64,000 nt of DNA from Deuterostichococcus epilithicus (lineage: Eukaryota; Chlorophyta; Trebouxiophyceae; Prasiolales; Stichococcaceae), in assembly GCA_033439295.1 (NCBI GenBank), contig JAVTLE010000017.1, positions 124,001 to 188,000 on the forward strand, written 5' to 3'. The translations under genes and the position numbers were made by a program. Position 1 is the first letter of the stretch. Each line of letters begins with the position of its first letter. The notes beneath the pieces are model-generated. The model was not told the origin of the DNA, searched no databases, and was given only the letters and a program-made list of their open reading frames with translations. Of the stretch, positions 20,950 through 31,784 are shown piece after piece.

Positions 20950-23900
20950 GCTGCGGCAATGTTACTCGGAGGCGCGATGAATCCCGCAGCAGTGCAGCCA
21001 CCACCGCCGCCGCGGGTGGCGCCGAACGCGGTTCAGATTGCACACGACGGCGCCACCGCAGCGGCGGCACCTGAACCTGGTACAAGCGTTGAGGTGACGG
21101 CGGCAACATGGACAGGCAGTACCCACAAGTTGCAGCGCCTGGGTCAGGACGTGTACGAGTCTCCGGCGTTGCCGCCTGCCAAGCGGGGTCGCTGCCGTGC
21201 CGTGCAGCCTGCATGCTCTTCGATGCATCAGGCACGCCCAGCGCTGACGGCTGGCCGCGCAGCGGCGGCACCTCGATCGTCGAGGAGAGCGCTACCGGCG
21301 GGTCGGTCAGCTCTAGCGACGCGCAGCCGGCGGACGCCAGCGGCGCTGACATAGTCCCACTGGTCGTGGGCGCGGCGCCAGGTGGCGCGCGGCGCAGCTG
21401 CTTTGGCGCTGCCGAGAATCCCGCGGCAGCGCAGCCGCAGCCCCCACAACAAGGCGCCTGCGCTGGCATGGGACGCGCCGCTGATGCAACCGCCAGCGAC
21501 CCCGGCTTGATGTGTCAGTTAGTGCGCTCCGCCGCGCTGGGCCTGCGGCCCGTTGCCCATCCTGCATCCCACTTTCATCACTGCCGAAGCACCTCGGTGA
21601 GCATGCGGTCACAAAATCGTTCTGAGCTTGCTGGTAGACCCTGCACTTCTCTCTGCTCATCCTGCTCAATGGCCTTAAGGCCTGTTGCATGTCTGTCGGT
21701 GGGAGTTGACAGTGGCGCAAAGCACTTAGCAGAATACCAGGTACTTGGCTGGATCTCTTGCTCGTAAGGTTATGATACCCCCTCGCTCACGCAGCAATGC
21801 ACACGATACGTAGAGTGTCAAAACCGTGCATGGCAACAGGGTGCCAGCAATGGAGCGGTGGTAGCGTCCCGACAGCAGCAGCAGGACGCATCGCGAGCTG
21901 GCGACGACGAAGCCAGGCCGTGCTGGTGCGTTGCGCCAGCTGCCGGGCGGGCGGTTGCGGTGGCAGCGGCGGCGGCGGCGGCGGCGGCGGNGGCACCAAG
22001 TCCGCATCCGGCAGTAGCTGCGCCAGCACCAGCCCGGTTGTCGGGTGCGGAAGCCGCCGCCGCGACAGGGTCCGTGTCAGCCGCCCGGTGGACTGCAGGG
22101 GGCATTGCAGCTATGGAGGTGCCTGTGGTTGTCGACCGACCGCCAGCGCAACAGGCGCCAGCAGCAGGCAAAGCAGTTGCCCTGGAGAAGCCCATGCACG
22201 TGCTGCGCGGGAGCTTGGTGCTGCCATGCGGCCGTGAAGTCGACGTGCGCTGCCTGGCAGGGAACCCAAACCAGGCGCCGGCTGTCGTGCTGCTCAAGTT
22301 TGCGGTGAGTCCCTGGTGCTGCCTGTTGAGATAATCATCAGTTTGGATGCCGCAGGAACACATGACAATCACCACTGAGTATGGCGCCAGGCACAAAATA
22401 GGCAGGGGAACTACGATCTGTTTGGGCACATTGCACTTTTCAGTGGGAAATGCCAAGCGCCATCATGCAAATGAACAACTCACTAAGACACTGTCATGGC
22501 ATGGCATGCCTCGACAGGATTACATCTGTCCATGGACACTGGACACCTGTCTGCATGGCAAGCTTTGCCGGGCTTCGACCTGGACTCGAGTGGCAATGGT
22601 TGTTCGTGCAGATGGCTGTGCTGGGCCGGCCAGTGCTTGCGTCTGAGTGGAAACAGGCCACGAATGCCGCCAAAAAGACCCGCAGCAGCATACAGCTGGC
22701 AACGCAAAAGGAGGCGCAGTTGCTGCGGAGATACGGCGCCCTGACTGGACCAGGTCAGCAGCTCGTCATCGGCTGCTATACGCTACCCTGTGCCCAGATT
22801 GTTGCACTCCTATATTGCATCATTCGCATACTTCCTGCTAGCGCTTTCAAACATATGCCTCACAAAGCTTGGCAAGTGCTAGCTACACTGACTGCGAGGC
22901 GTCATCATCCTGATGGACAGTGCACACTCGGGCCTGATGAAGGCACATGCGTGGATACCAGCTCTGCAGCTGTGGCGCCTGTAGGTGGCAGGCATTCGGT
23001 GGGCTCCCTCGAGACAGCCGCACAGCTGCTGGGAGGACTCGGCGCGGACGCCGCCACCTGCATTGCGGTCCGGCGCCTTGCCAGTGCATCGTTGGTGTGG
23101 CCCGTTGCGACGACGCCCTCGCTAGCGCCCGCGCCCGCGGCATCACGCTCTGCCGCAGGGATCATGGCTGCAGGGACGGCGGCGGCAGCGGCCCGCCCGT
23201 CGTCTGCGCTGGGTTCACGGACCCCATCGTGCCATGCACACCAAGCGCGCATGCTCGGCGAGGTGCAGGCAACTGAGCAGCCAGCGGGGCGGCGCATCAA
23301 GCGGCGGCCCAATGCTGCGGAGTGGGCGCAGCGGCAGCGGGCGCAGCTGCAGGCCCAGCTGGTCCAGCCGCAGCTGAAGAGCTCCAGGTCCAGCCCTGTG
23401 CCACAGCGGCGCGACCGCCCGCCAGGATCCAAGAATGACCGCCCAGTTGAAGATGAGCCGCAGCGAGTGCTGCTTTCCCAAAGCCCCAGCAGCAGCGGCC
23501 AGGGCGAGCGGCTGGCGCCCGCCGGAAGCCTACAGCAGCAGCCTGACCAGCAGGCGGCGGCGGAATTGTGCATGCTGCTGGCAAAAAAGCTGCAGACCCC
23601 GAGGCGGCAGCAGAGCCTCAGGCGGCGCCGCTGCCGGAGGCTCCAGCAGCCTGGGCGCCGGTAGAGCGGCCACGACCTGCTTTCCCAGCCGCTGCAGAGC
23701 CGCCCGCAGTTGCTTGTTTGGCAGCAGCGACAACGCAGAAGGGCCAAGCGAGCGTGGCGGCTCAAGGAGCTGAGCCGTGCTCGGAGCCAGCACCTGCGGC
23801 ATTGCCGGCGCCGCCGGCGCCACCGGCGGCCGAGAGCCCAGCCCGAAGGCTGCCACTGGCGCACAGCCCTCAGCAAGCTGCCCTGACGGTAGCGATGACA

Positions 23901-24707
23901 CCCCGCCAGGGCGCGGAGCCCGCGACGCCAGCTGCCCTGGCCGCGGCGGCGGCNGNGGCATCGCATGCCGGCGGCCGGTGGGCGACTGCAGCCGCGGCCG
24001 CTGCCGCCACCGGCACAGCTGCTGCCGGCGCAACAGGCGGCAGCGTGGGCGACCCAGAGCTGGCGGTCTGGCAGCTGGCGGATGCCCTGGAGCAGCGGCT
24101 TGGGCCTGGCGCCCGCCACGCAGACCTGCAGCGCCTGGCATTGCAGGTGGAACGGAAACTCCGTGTGCTTGCCGCTGCTGCGTGTGGTGACACACCTGCA
24201 GCAGCGGCCGGCACCACTGGTCTGCGCTTCAAGGTTGCAGATTTCAGGTTGCTCTGGGCAGCAGCCATGCAGGCGGACCCGCAGCGTGCGATATGCTGTG
24301 CACGCTTCCAGTTCATCGGCAGCTGCATTCTAGGACATCGTGCTTTAGCAAGCATCAGCTGCTTGATGAAATGCCAATGGTGTCCTGCGGAAGCGTCACA
24401 AACACACCTACTGCATCAGGTGAGGGCCGCACTTGCGGCGGCGCTCGCGGCCGCTGCGGCGCGGGAGCAGGCGGCTTCAAAAGCGGCGCAGCAGGCGGCG
24501 CGCGCGCAGCAACGGGCAGTACGGGCGGAGCGCTTCGCCTGGCAGGCGCTCGGCGCCGCCGAGGCCCGCAATGGTGACCTGGCTGCAGCGCTCGGCGCTG
24601 CGCAGGCTGCAACGGAGGGCATGGCGGTACGACTGGACCGAGCTGGTGGGGATGCGCGGGCCGCGCAGGCACGGCTGGACGCCGCACGAGCGGCGCTGCT
24701 GGCTTGA
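20950..24707 (+). CDS. Unrecognised Ala/Gln-rich protein with C-terminal coiled coil
   Basis: No family is recognised. Open blocks with splice signals are: about 20950-21520 (Ala/Pro, then a Ser/Asp-rich linker with IVEESATGGSVSSS); about 22000-22302 (MHVLRGSLVLPCGREVDVRC, ending before GTGAGT); about 22930-24240 (basic helix with KRRPNAAEWAQRQRAQLQAQ, then Ala/Pro linker and DPELAVWQLADALEQRL); and about 24420-24707 (long Ala/Arg/Gln coiled coil, TGA stop). The third block needs one extra base at the A6 run 23583-23588 to stay in one frame. Ns occur at 21991 and near 23954. The start and exact joins are not established. Confidence 0.45.
21961..21992. repeat. (GGC)n tract with an N
   Basis: About ten GGC units, one containing an N. 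It lies in a coding-like block and would give a poly-Gly or poly-Ala run depending on frame. Length polymorphism or sequencing error is likely here. Confidence 0.75.
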
Positions 24708-25185
24708 TGCATCAAGCAGGGCTGCTTCACGTGGCAGGTCGGTGCGGGCGTTCCAGCAGGTCAGACAGTAAGGCCGGGGCCTTTCATTGCAAAGCGACGC
24801 CAAACATGACTGGCACGCAGAGGAAAACAACATATCGGAGCCACGAAGCAGTGGATAAGGATGATTGGTGACAGTTGATGATTAATTGGACGGCCTGGCA
24901 CGCCGCCGCACCAGGCCGCACGGCGCTCCAGGCCGCAACATGTGGCTACTGGGTGACCAGCACAACTGAGAGCTTGCATTGATGTGGGCAAGCTGTCAAG
25001 ATGGACAAGCGTGTGGCGTTCTGCATCGGCAACAATGCGGAGTTCAGCTTGCAAAGTTTTGACAGCTCGCAACAAATTTTGCACCAGCAGCAGCAGCGCG
25101 TCAAGCTGACTACTGGCGAAAAGCACATTAAAGGCGCTGCCAGTAGCATGGCAGCAATGGTGCATGGATGGATATTCGCCACATG
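24708..25185. other. Convergent intergenic region
   Basis: This lies between the TGA of the plus-strand gene and the TGA of the minus-strand coiled-coil gene. It has lower GC and no exon-like block. It should contain both 3' untranslated regions. Confidence 0.45.
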
Positions 25186-25915
25186 TCAGACGGTGGCAGC
25201 CGCCTCCGCCGCGCCTGCAGCCGCCGGCATCTGCTGCTTGATGACGCGGTACAACTCGACGGCCTCTCCAGCCTCTGCAGCTACAAACTCTGCCTCCTTG
25301 CGCCGCTGTTCCTCGCGAGTCAGCTGCTCCTGGAGGCTTGCTGCTCTCGCCTGCGCCGCTTTCTGCTTCTCCCGCTGCCGCGGCTGCTGCCTGGACGCCT
25401 CTGCTGCCTTCAGATCCGCCGCCTGTTGTGCCCAATCTGTCCGATCCAGCTTGTTCGCAAGGTTGGCCGTCCGATGTCTGCCGCTTCCTGCTGCCGCTGT
25501 TTGTCAGCCACCTGCGCCATAAGCCGCACCATAGCGGCATGCGCTGCTTTCCGCTGCCGCTGTTGGTCGCCGAGCTGGGATGCGACCTCCGCCACCTACG
25601 CCTCAGCTGCATGCCGCTGCTGTACTGCCTCGCCGAGCTGCGCCGCAGCCTCCGCTGGCCGTGTGTCCGCCGCTTTCCGCAGGCGCTGCTTCAGGCGCAG
25701 CAGCTCCACGCATCGCGACCGCGCCGCTTCCGCTGACGCCCGCTGCCCCTCCGCCGTTCCTGCTGCGCCAGGAGCCCCCGCTGCCTTGGCCTCTGCCGTG
25801 CGCTGGCGCTATACTGCCTCACCGCGCTGCCGCACAGCGTCACTGCACTCGGCGGCTGCGCGGGCGGCCGCCGAGGTGGCGACTGCCAAGGCCTCAACGA
25901 CCTCTTGACCTGTGC
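25186..25915 (-). CDS. Coiled-coil protein fragment with two in-frame TAG codons
   Basis: About 240 codons on the minus strand read as one continuous Ala/Gln/Arg/Glu helix ending VIKQQMPAAAGAAEAAATV and TGA (stop at 25188-25186). It includes LGEAVQQRHAAEA, VAEVASQLGDQQRQRKAA and LTREEQRRKEAEFV. The reading changes frame once near 25440, probably at a junction. Two TAG codons fall at about 25809 and 25600. At the first, GEAV-TAG-RQRTAEAK parallels GEAVQQRHAAEA, so TAG stands where the parallel segment has CAG. Either the TAGs are 3' splice sites between short exons or this gene is decaying. No start is seen. It may belong to the same family as the other helical proteins in the window. Confidence 0.4.
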
Positions 25916-26149
25916 AGGGTGGACAGGCCCTCACCTGTCAAGTGGCGCGATCTCCTGAGCCTGGCGACGCGGCCGCGCAGCCGTCCCGGGTCAGCCACAC
26001 ATACAGGACGCACCTGGCATCCTGCAACGCAAGGGGCACGAGGACCAGCGGGGCACATGCAGACGCGGCGCGGACCTGCTGGGAGGGAGTGGAGCTCACG
26101 GTGCGCGGCAGCTCACCCGGGTGCGGACCCTGACGCTGCAGTTGTGCAG

Positions 26150-26337
26150 GACTGAAGGAGCGGGTCGACGCGGAGCGGCGGGTCCGGCTGGCGGCGGAGG
26201 AGAAGCTGGAACAGGCGGAGGATGCAGCGCGGCTGCTGCGAGTGGTGTCGGATGCCATCACCGGGCACCGGCGGCGGCGGCGGCGGCGTGTCGCCCGCAA
26301 CTTGCTGGTCCTGGTGGACGCATCGCATGGCGACTGA
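26150..26337 (+). CDS. Terminal exon of a plus-strand coiled-coil gene
   Basis: After a GTTGTGCAG acceptor the frame reads LKERVDAERRVRLAAEEKL, then EQAEDAARLLRVVSDAITG, a poly-Arg run encoded by CGG repeats and a hydrophobic stretch (ARNLLVLVDASHGD) before TGA. The helix composition is clearly protein-like. Its upstream exons are not found; they would have to lie within or before the minus-strand block at 25.2-25.9 kb, so overlap or a nested arrangement is possible. Confidence 0.4.
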
Positions 26338-27125
26338 CAGAGGCACGCAATCGCAACGCCTCAAATACACAACCGCAGCCGGCGGTGATCTGCGCACGCA
26401 GAGCTGCCCATGTTGAGCTGCAGAACAGACGCTCGGAGGGATGTTACGGCTGGATCGCAGCAGCAAATAAAGCTCTTGCTGCCAGTACCTCGCGTGATAG
26501 TGTTGATAGTGGTGTCGCCTGCAACTGATGCCGCGGTGCCGCAATGGCGTTATGCAGAAAGCAAGCGAGATGGCAGGCAAGAGAAACGGCAGATAGATCT
26601 GCCAAGGTTTGTGGACGGCATGTTGTCGTGCAGCACTATTGTTGGCCAGTTGTTTGGTACCGCCGTACTGGCCCTCAGAGGACTTCGATTCGTGTTCTGG
26701 CCCGTCCAACTGGAACTGGAATCTCGGAACGATTATGTACAACAGGAGTTCGCCAGTTTGTGGCGAACGGCGGTCATACGGCATTGTTCGGCGGGGGTCA
26801 ACGAACTGCTCTTGATCGTGGCGATGCGCAACATCCTCGGATTTCAACTCATCTCTGAAGATGCTGAACAGCCCTTTCTGAATGCCTGTCTGTTTCTGAG
26901 ACCTCCATCAGCAATGGCGGAAAACTTGGCAGGCCAGCTGCTTTAACAGGCCGCGGGACTTGCGGCGGCGTTGCCCTCGCCCGGAGCGGATCATTGTGTC
27001 GACTCAGCATTCAATGACACTGATGAACACCAAACCGCTGCGTTCATTCGCTGCTGCCAGGGAAGTTGACCTCAGGGTTGCCACCTGCTGCGACAGTCAA
27101 CAATCCGGCGGCTCAGCAATCAAGG
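26338..27125. other. Unassigned region with overlapping long open frames
   Basis: A 178-codon frame (+, 26410-26946) and a 244-codon frame (-, 26847-26113) overlap here in AT-richer sequence. Neither has recognisable motifs, splice context or codon bias like the neighbours. They are recorded but not called as genes. The promoter of the C2HC gene is expected in the right part. Confidence 0.35.
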
Positions 27126-28946
27126 ATGCGCCTGAAAAGAGGCTTCATGGTTGACTCCGATGCGAAGAGCTGGAGCAGGACCTGCCCGGACTGCCTGACA
27201 GCGTTGAACAGCACCGTGTCAAACGCAAAGCTGCAGGAGACGTACCGGCGCCACCGCAACAGCCAGCTGTGCCTGGCGTCCAGAGGGGCTGGTGCGACCG
27301 GCAGCAGCTTACCCGCCAAGAAGCACTGCCGCAGAGCTTCTGCAGGCTTCCAGGAGCGGCGGCCGACGGGCGGCGCGCCTGGTGGCGCAGCCATGGAGCA
27401 GGCGCCCAAGTGGCGCCACGAGTGCGAGAACTGCGGCAAGCTGATTGGCAGCAACACCTCGGCGCGACGCATGCGGGAGAACGTGCACAAGCACGAGGCG
27501 CGGTGCATCGCACTGCGGCTGGCGGGAGTTGCTGACCATCCCAGCGGCTCTGACGAGGGCTCAGATCCGGAGGATGCCGCGAGTCCAGCAGACGCCAAAC
27601 AGCCAACGTCTTTGGCACCGCCGCCTGCCTCCGCCGCCCCCGCCAATGGCCTAGAGCAGGGGACCAACCGTCACGACCAGGACGCTGTGTCACTGCAGCC
27701 TGGTGCGCCTGCGGCGCAGCTTGACGGCGGCCGCTGCGGCATCTGGAGCCTCATCTGTGAGGGCTGCGGCCACGAGATCAGCAGCCGGCGGTCGGAGACC
27801 AAGCTGCGCGGCAACTACCGGCAGCACTTGCGGCGCCACTGCACCAGCAGCCTTCGGGCAGCGCCGCCCCCGCTGAAAACAGCTGCTGACCGAGCTCCCA
27901 GCGGCATGTCAGGCAGCCGTAGAGCCGCCAGGGGCAGGGATGGCGGTGCAGCAGGAGCAGCAGGTGCTTCGCTCCCACTGCCTGTAGACGGCGAGCCAGC
28001 TCAGGACGGCCCCAGCAGCTTGCGCTGCTCGGGCAGCGACACAGCAGACGAGTGTGCACCAGCGGCAGTTTTGCAGGATGCGCTGGGGCGTGCGCAAGAG
28101 CGCAGTTGCCCTTTTCCGCCGCCTGATCAACCCAGCAGGCTGCTCCGCAGCGGCAGTCGCCCGGCAGAGGTTGCACCGCTGCGTCTGCATTCACAGGGTG
28201 CTGGCTCGCTGGTGAGTGTCAAGTCTGGCATTGCATCGCTGCTGGCATTGCATTGTTCGGTGGTCCTCACCTGCTGCAGACAGCTATGAACCATACACCA
28301 AAGCATCACTGTTGTCCACCTGCTAGATAAATTGCGCCGTAATAATATTGTCTCGTAAAAAATAACAGCCGTGAAGAGACGGTGTAGTAAGGGCGGTAAA
28401 TGTGCCAAGCGTAAGCGTTTCACAATGCAGGGCCGATGGCTCTCCTTTGACAAGCCGGACAGCGGCATTGGTACCCTGCCCAGCAGCCCGCCCGCTGCCA
28501 AGCCGGCAGCCGGCGGCACATATTCCGTCGCCACTGCCGTCACCTACCCCAATACCATGGCTGTGCCGGAAGCTTTGGAGCCAGCTGCTGCCATCCAGCC
28601 TCAAAGCCATTCCCTGGAGGCAGCTCGTGCGATGGGGGTGCACCCTGAGCCGGCTTCCGCCGCCGCGGCCACCAGGCAGATCACGGCTCGCACTGCTGCC
28701 GCGGCAGTGCTCATGGTCTCCACCCTTGGTGCAGCCGCTGCAGCATGCAGCACAACATCTTCCTGCAACCCGGACAGGCAGCAAGACGACACAGCAGCGA
28801 GGTCAGAGCAGGAGGCACTGCCGGCAGGTGCTGCAATGACGGGGCCATCGCATACGGCTCTGGTGGCCCGTGCAGCCCTCACGATGGCGGCGGCGCTCGC
28901 CGCGACACACGTCGCTGGAGGTGTGCACTCTGGCGGAAGAGATTGA
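27126..28946 (+). CDS. Unrecognised protein with three C2HC modules
   Basis: Two exons, 27126-28211 and 28431-28946 (GTGAGT donor, CAATGCAG acceptor, phase 0), give about 533 residues from the first in-frame ATG to TGA. Exon 1 holds three modules, each with exactly 19 residues between the second Cys and the His: CPDC..YRRH..C near residues 20-49, CENCGKLI..VHKHEARC near 100-126, and CEGCGHEI..YRQHLRRHC near 217-244. Each has basic helix-like residues before the His (LQETYRRH, MRENVHKH, LRGNYRQH), as in DNA-binding zinc fingers. Linkers are Ala/Pro/Ser-rich. The C-terminal exon has two hydrophobic Ala-rich stretches that could be weak membrane segments or simply low complexity. Zinc binding and nuclear function are inference; no family name can be given. 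Confidence 0.7.
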
Positions 28947-29869
28947 CAGCCAGACACCATGAAGACCTCAGGTGGGTCACGAGCTCATCTGGCCAGCGGG
29001 GCGTGAATCGGTCTTATGGTCATGTGTCTCACAACCTGCGGCAGTGCATCGGTCTGGTGTCTCGCGAGTGGATTGGTCTGGCTAGTAATCCTGATTTGCC
29101 ATGATTTGAGCTTTGCGTGGTGCTTGGCGGTCCGTAGGTAGGTGTGCAGCTGCGTGAGGCTGGACCACATGTGTAATCGCTCGACCTGCATTATTGCAGG
29201 GGTGGGCCACGCACCAAGGCTGTTGTATCACCACCTCGTGGTATCCCAATGAGTTGCTATACGTCAGGGTTACCTGGTCAGTCAAGTTATGCCTGAAGTT
29301 GTTGGTTTGAGGCGGGTGGTGGGACGATTGAAAGCCACTCATACACCATCGCAGGCGTCTGCATGACAGATGAAGAAACATGCCTTGTGAGATACCTTGA
29401 CTCGAACGTATGATGTATGATCTTTCACATATGAACATCGGCAGCCCGCCTCGCCTGCATAATTTATATATAAGTGAAACAACAACTTGAGCTGCTTGCA
29501 ACCTTTATTGCGCTGCCACCAATATCGATTGCCGCCAATTTTAATCTAAATGAACCACATTGTGTTGCACATTATTGAAGCACTCCTGTCATGCTGCCGG
29601 AACACCTTTCCAAATTCGAACTGACGAGCAAGCAGCTGCTCAATGGTGGAATGTGAGCTGGCTTTTCGTGCATTGCCATACTCATACAATGGTTGATGAC
29701 GTCAAAATCACAGCTGCGGGCGGCAGTTGTAGTCTCTAATAATATTGTGTGTCAGGGTTGGTTTTGGATCCGTCTTGGAGTGGCAGTCATTTGTGTTCCC
29801 CTGTGAAAGCAGTCAGTATGCATATCTGGACTTCCGGTAAGTGCCGTGACCATTCCTGTGGCCGCGTGT
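28947..29869. other. AT-rich intergenic region
   Basis: GC falls clearly here and stops occur in all frames. AATTTATATATAAGTG near 29460 resembles a TATA-like element, but no start site can be tied to it. No gene is called. Confidence 0.45.
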
Positions 29870-30999
29870 GCTATTTCAGGCAGCTGCGGCGGCGGATGCT
29901 GCACTGCCGGCTGCAGCGTCTGTGGCTGCTGCTGCTGCCTTTCTTGCGGCGGCAGCAGAGCGCGATCCCGAGGCTGCGGCTGCGGCAGCAGATGCACAGC
30001 TGGCCGCTGCAGGCCGTGTAGCTCTGGCGGCAGCGGCTCGGCGGTAGCCTGCAGCAGCGTTTGCGGCCGTCTCTGCGTCTGCAGGAGTGTCGTTGCTTGC
30101 GGCTGCAGCCCCTGCTGCGGCTGCGGAAAAGGAACTGGGGCTGGGTTCCTGCAGCTCTGGCGGCTGGAAAGCTTGCCATCGCCTTCTAGCTTGTCAATGC
30201 CCTCGAGGCCGTTGACAGTGTGGCAGGACAGGTCGAGGCAGGCATGCCGCGTGTGCCTTCTCGAAGGCCAACAAAAGAAGCTCGGACAGTGCAGCATGCA
30301 CGCTAAGGCCCGTCTCCAGACCTTGGAACCATCCCTAGACTAGAACCCATCGGCCACCAACCGAGCTGGAGCACGCATCAGAGTCCCCAGGGAACACACA
30401 TTACGCAGATGAGAAGGTGGGCAATGGTCGTCCATACCTCAGACTGGAAGCCGGCACTGGCAGCAGCGGGATCGCTCCACTGCACGGCGCTGTATGGGGG
30501 GTGTCCTGCAACTGTTGCTGCCGCTGCCTAGCCAGGTGCTGCCAGACGAGTGGCATTGTTCTGTTGAAGCCAGCCGAGCTGCAGGCGTTGTCAGGAGCTG
30601 CCACCGCCGCCATTGCTGCCGCGTCAGGCTGCTGCTGACTGCCGTGCCGGATGCCTAGAGGCTGCAGGCCCCAGATTGGACTCCGTCAGCTGGCGCTGCA
30701 GGGTGGCGATGCCGTGACGCTCTGCCGTCAGCTCTTGTCCTGCCGCCTCAGACGAGCCGGCTGCTGGTAGCGGCATGCTTGGGTCGTTGCGCGCCGCGGG
30801 TAAAATCTGAAATTCCCAAACTCTTATGAGACCAGCTGGATGCTGCAACTCCCGCTCTTGCAATCGCCGGCAGGACATCCGTGGCCCGCCCTCCGGCGGC
30901 CACACGGCTGGTGACCGAACAGTAGGCGGACCCATGGCCGGTGCATCGGGACAGCACTCAACCTGGCTAGCTTTGCGGCCAATCGCTGGTTTTGAGGCC
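29870..30999 (-). CDS. Possible minus-strand gene, Gln/Pro-rich with a short coiled coil
   Basis: Two composition-biased blocks are open on the minus strand. About 30830-30640 reads an amphipathic helix (AAGQELTAERHGIATLQRQL). About 30180-29870 reads either Gln/Pro-rich or Ala-rich depending on frame. Splice sites and order are unclear, and low complexity alone can keep frames open. Confidence is low. Confidence 0.25.
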
Positions 31000-31784
31000 A
31001 CTTGCAGCTCCTGGCAAAAGTGCCATCTGATCGGCTGTTTGCAGAGTCGTGATGACAGGATGGTCTCGCCCGTGCTTGTTCTGGCGAGGGTGCTGCCTGG
31101 CGACGCAGAATTTGTCAGCTTCATCAAGCAAAGCATCACTACAGCCGCAAAGTGGCGTTTGATTGGTGCAGGTAACATTAAGCATGGACTGCATTCGCAG
31201 CGTAGAGGTGACAGCCGTGGATCGTAGGTTTCCAGGCTAGCACCTAAACGGCGAAGCTCTTCGTCAAATAATCGAGAGCTTGACGAGTGGCAGTGAGGAC
31301 GCCAGTGCACTGCTGTGGCGCCGTGCACGAGGCATTTCCCGTGTGGGGCCGTGGATCTGCGCCTTGCAGAGTTAGCGCACATCTGTGAAGGCCTATTGAC
31401 GGTGCTACAAACCATCTCGGCAATTGCACTTTGCTAGTGCGCAGCACGTGCGCATGAGACAGGAAATGACAGGTCAATACAGGTCATCAATATCAAATTC
31501 CTGATGTGAATGTTAAAGCTTGAGGACGGCAGTTTGTCAATTGCATCTGCATCTGCATCGACTTGAGTGCGTTTGCAAGCTTCCCGTCCACAGCTCTGGT
31601 TCAAGGTCCAACTTGCACAATGTTGTGAGCTTTGCGGTTTATTAGAGCAAATAGAGGACTTGCACTGTCGAACAGCAGCCGTCTGATGCAGGCTGCCACA
31701 AGCAGAAGCTGAAGCAAAAGATCGACTGCAGTAGCTTCTAAAGCAGGCGCACATGCATACGGACACCAGTGCCTAGTCGATGCC
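31000..31784. other. Upstream region of the AE7-like gene
   Basis: Mixed composition, falling in GC from about 31430 to 31740. No exon is recognised. It is expected to contain the promoter of the AE7-like gene. Confidence 0.4.

Noticed and set aside
25186-25915. A changed genetic code with TAG as glutamine
   Set aside because: Suggested by TAG at CAG-like positions, but the GT61 gene appears to end at TAG, dozens of Gln codons in the poly-Gln gene are all CAG/CAA, and TAG is used as a splice acceptor elsewhere. Kept only as a question.
26113-26847. Long minus-strand open frame (244 codons) opposite a 178-codon plus-strand frame
   Set aside because: No motifs, no splice context, His/Arg/Ser-rich composition typical of antisense readings, and overlap of two frames in AT-richer sequence.
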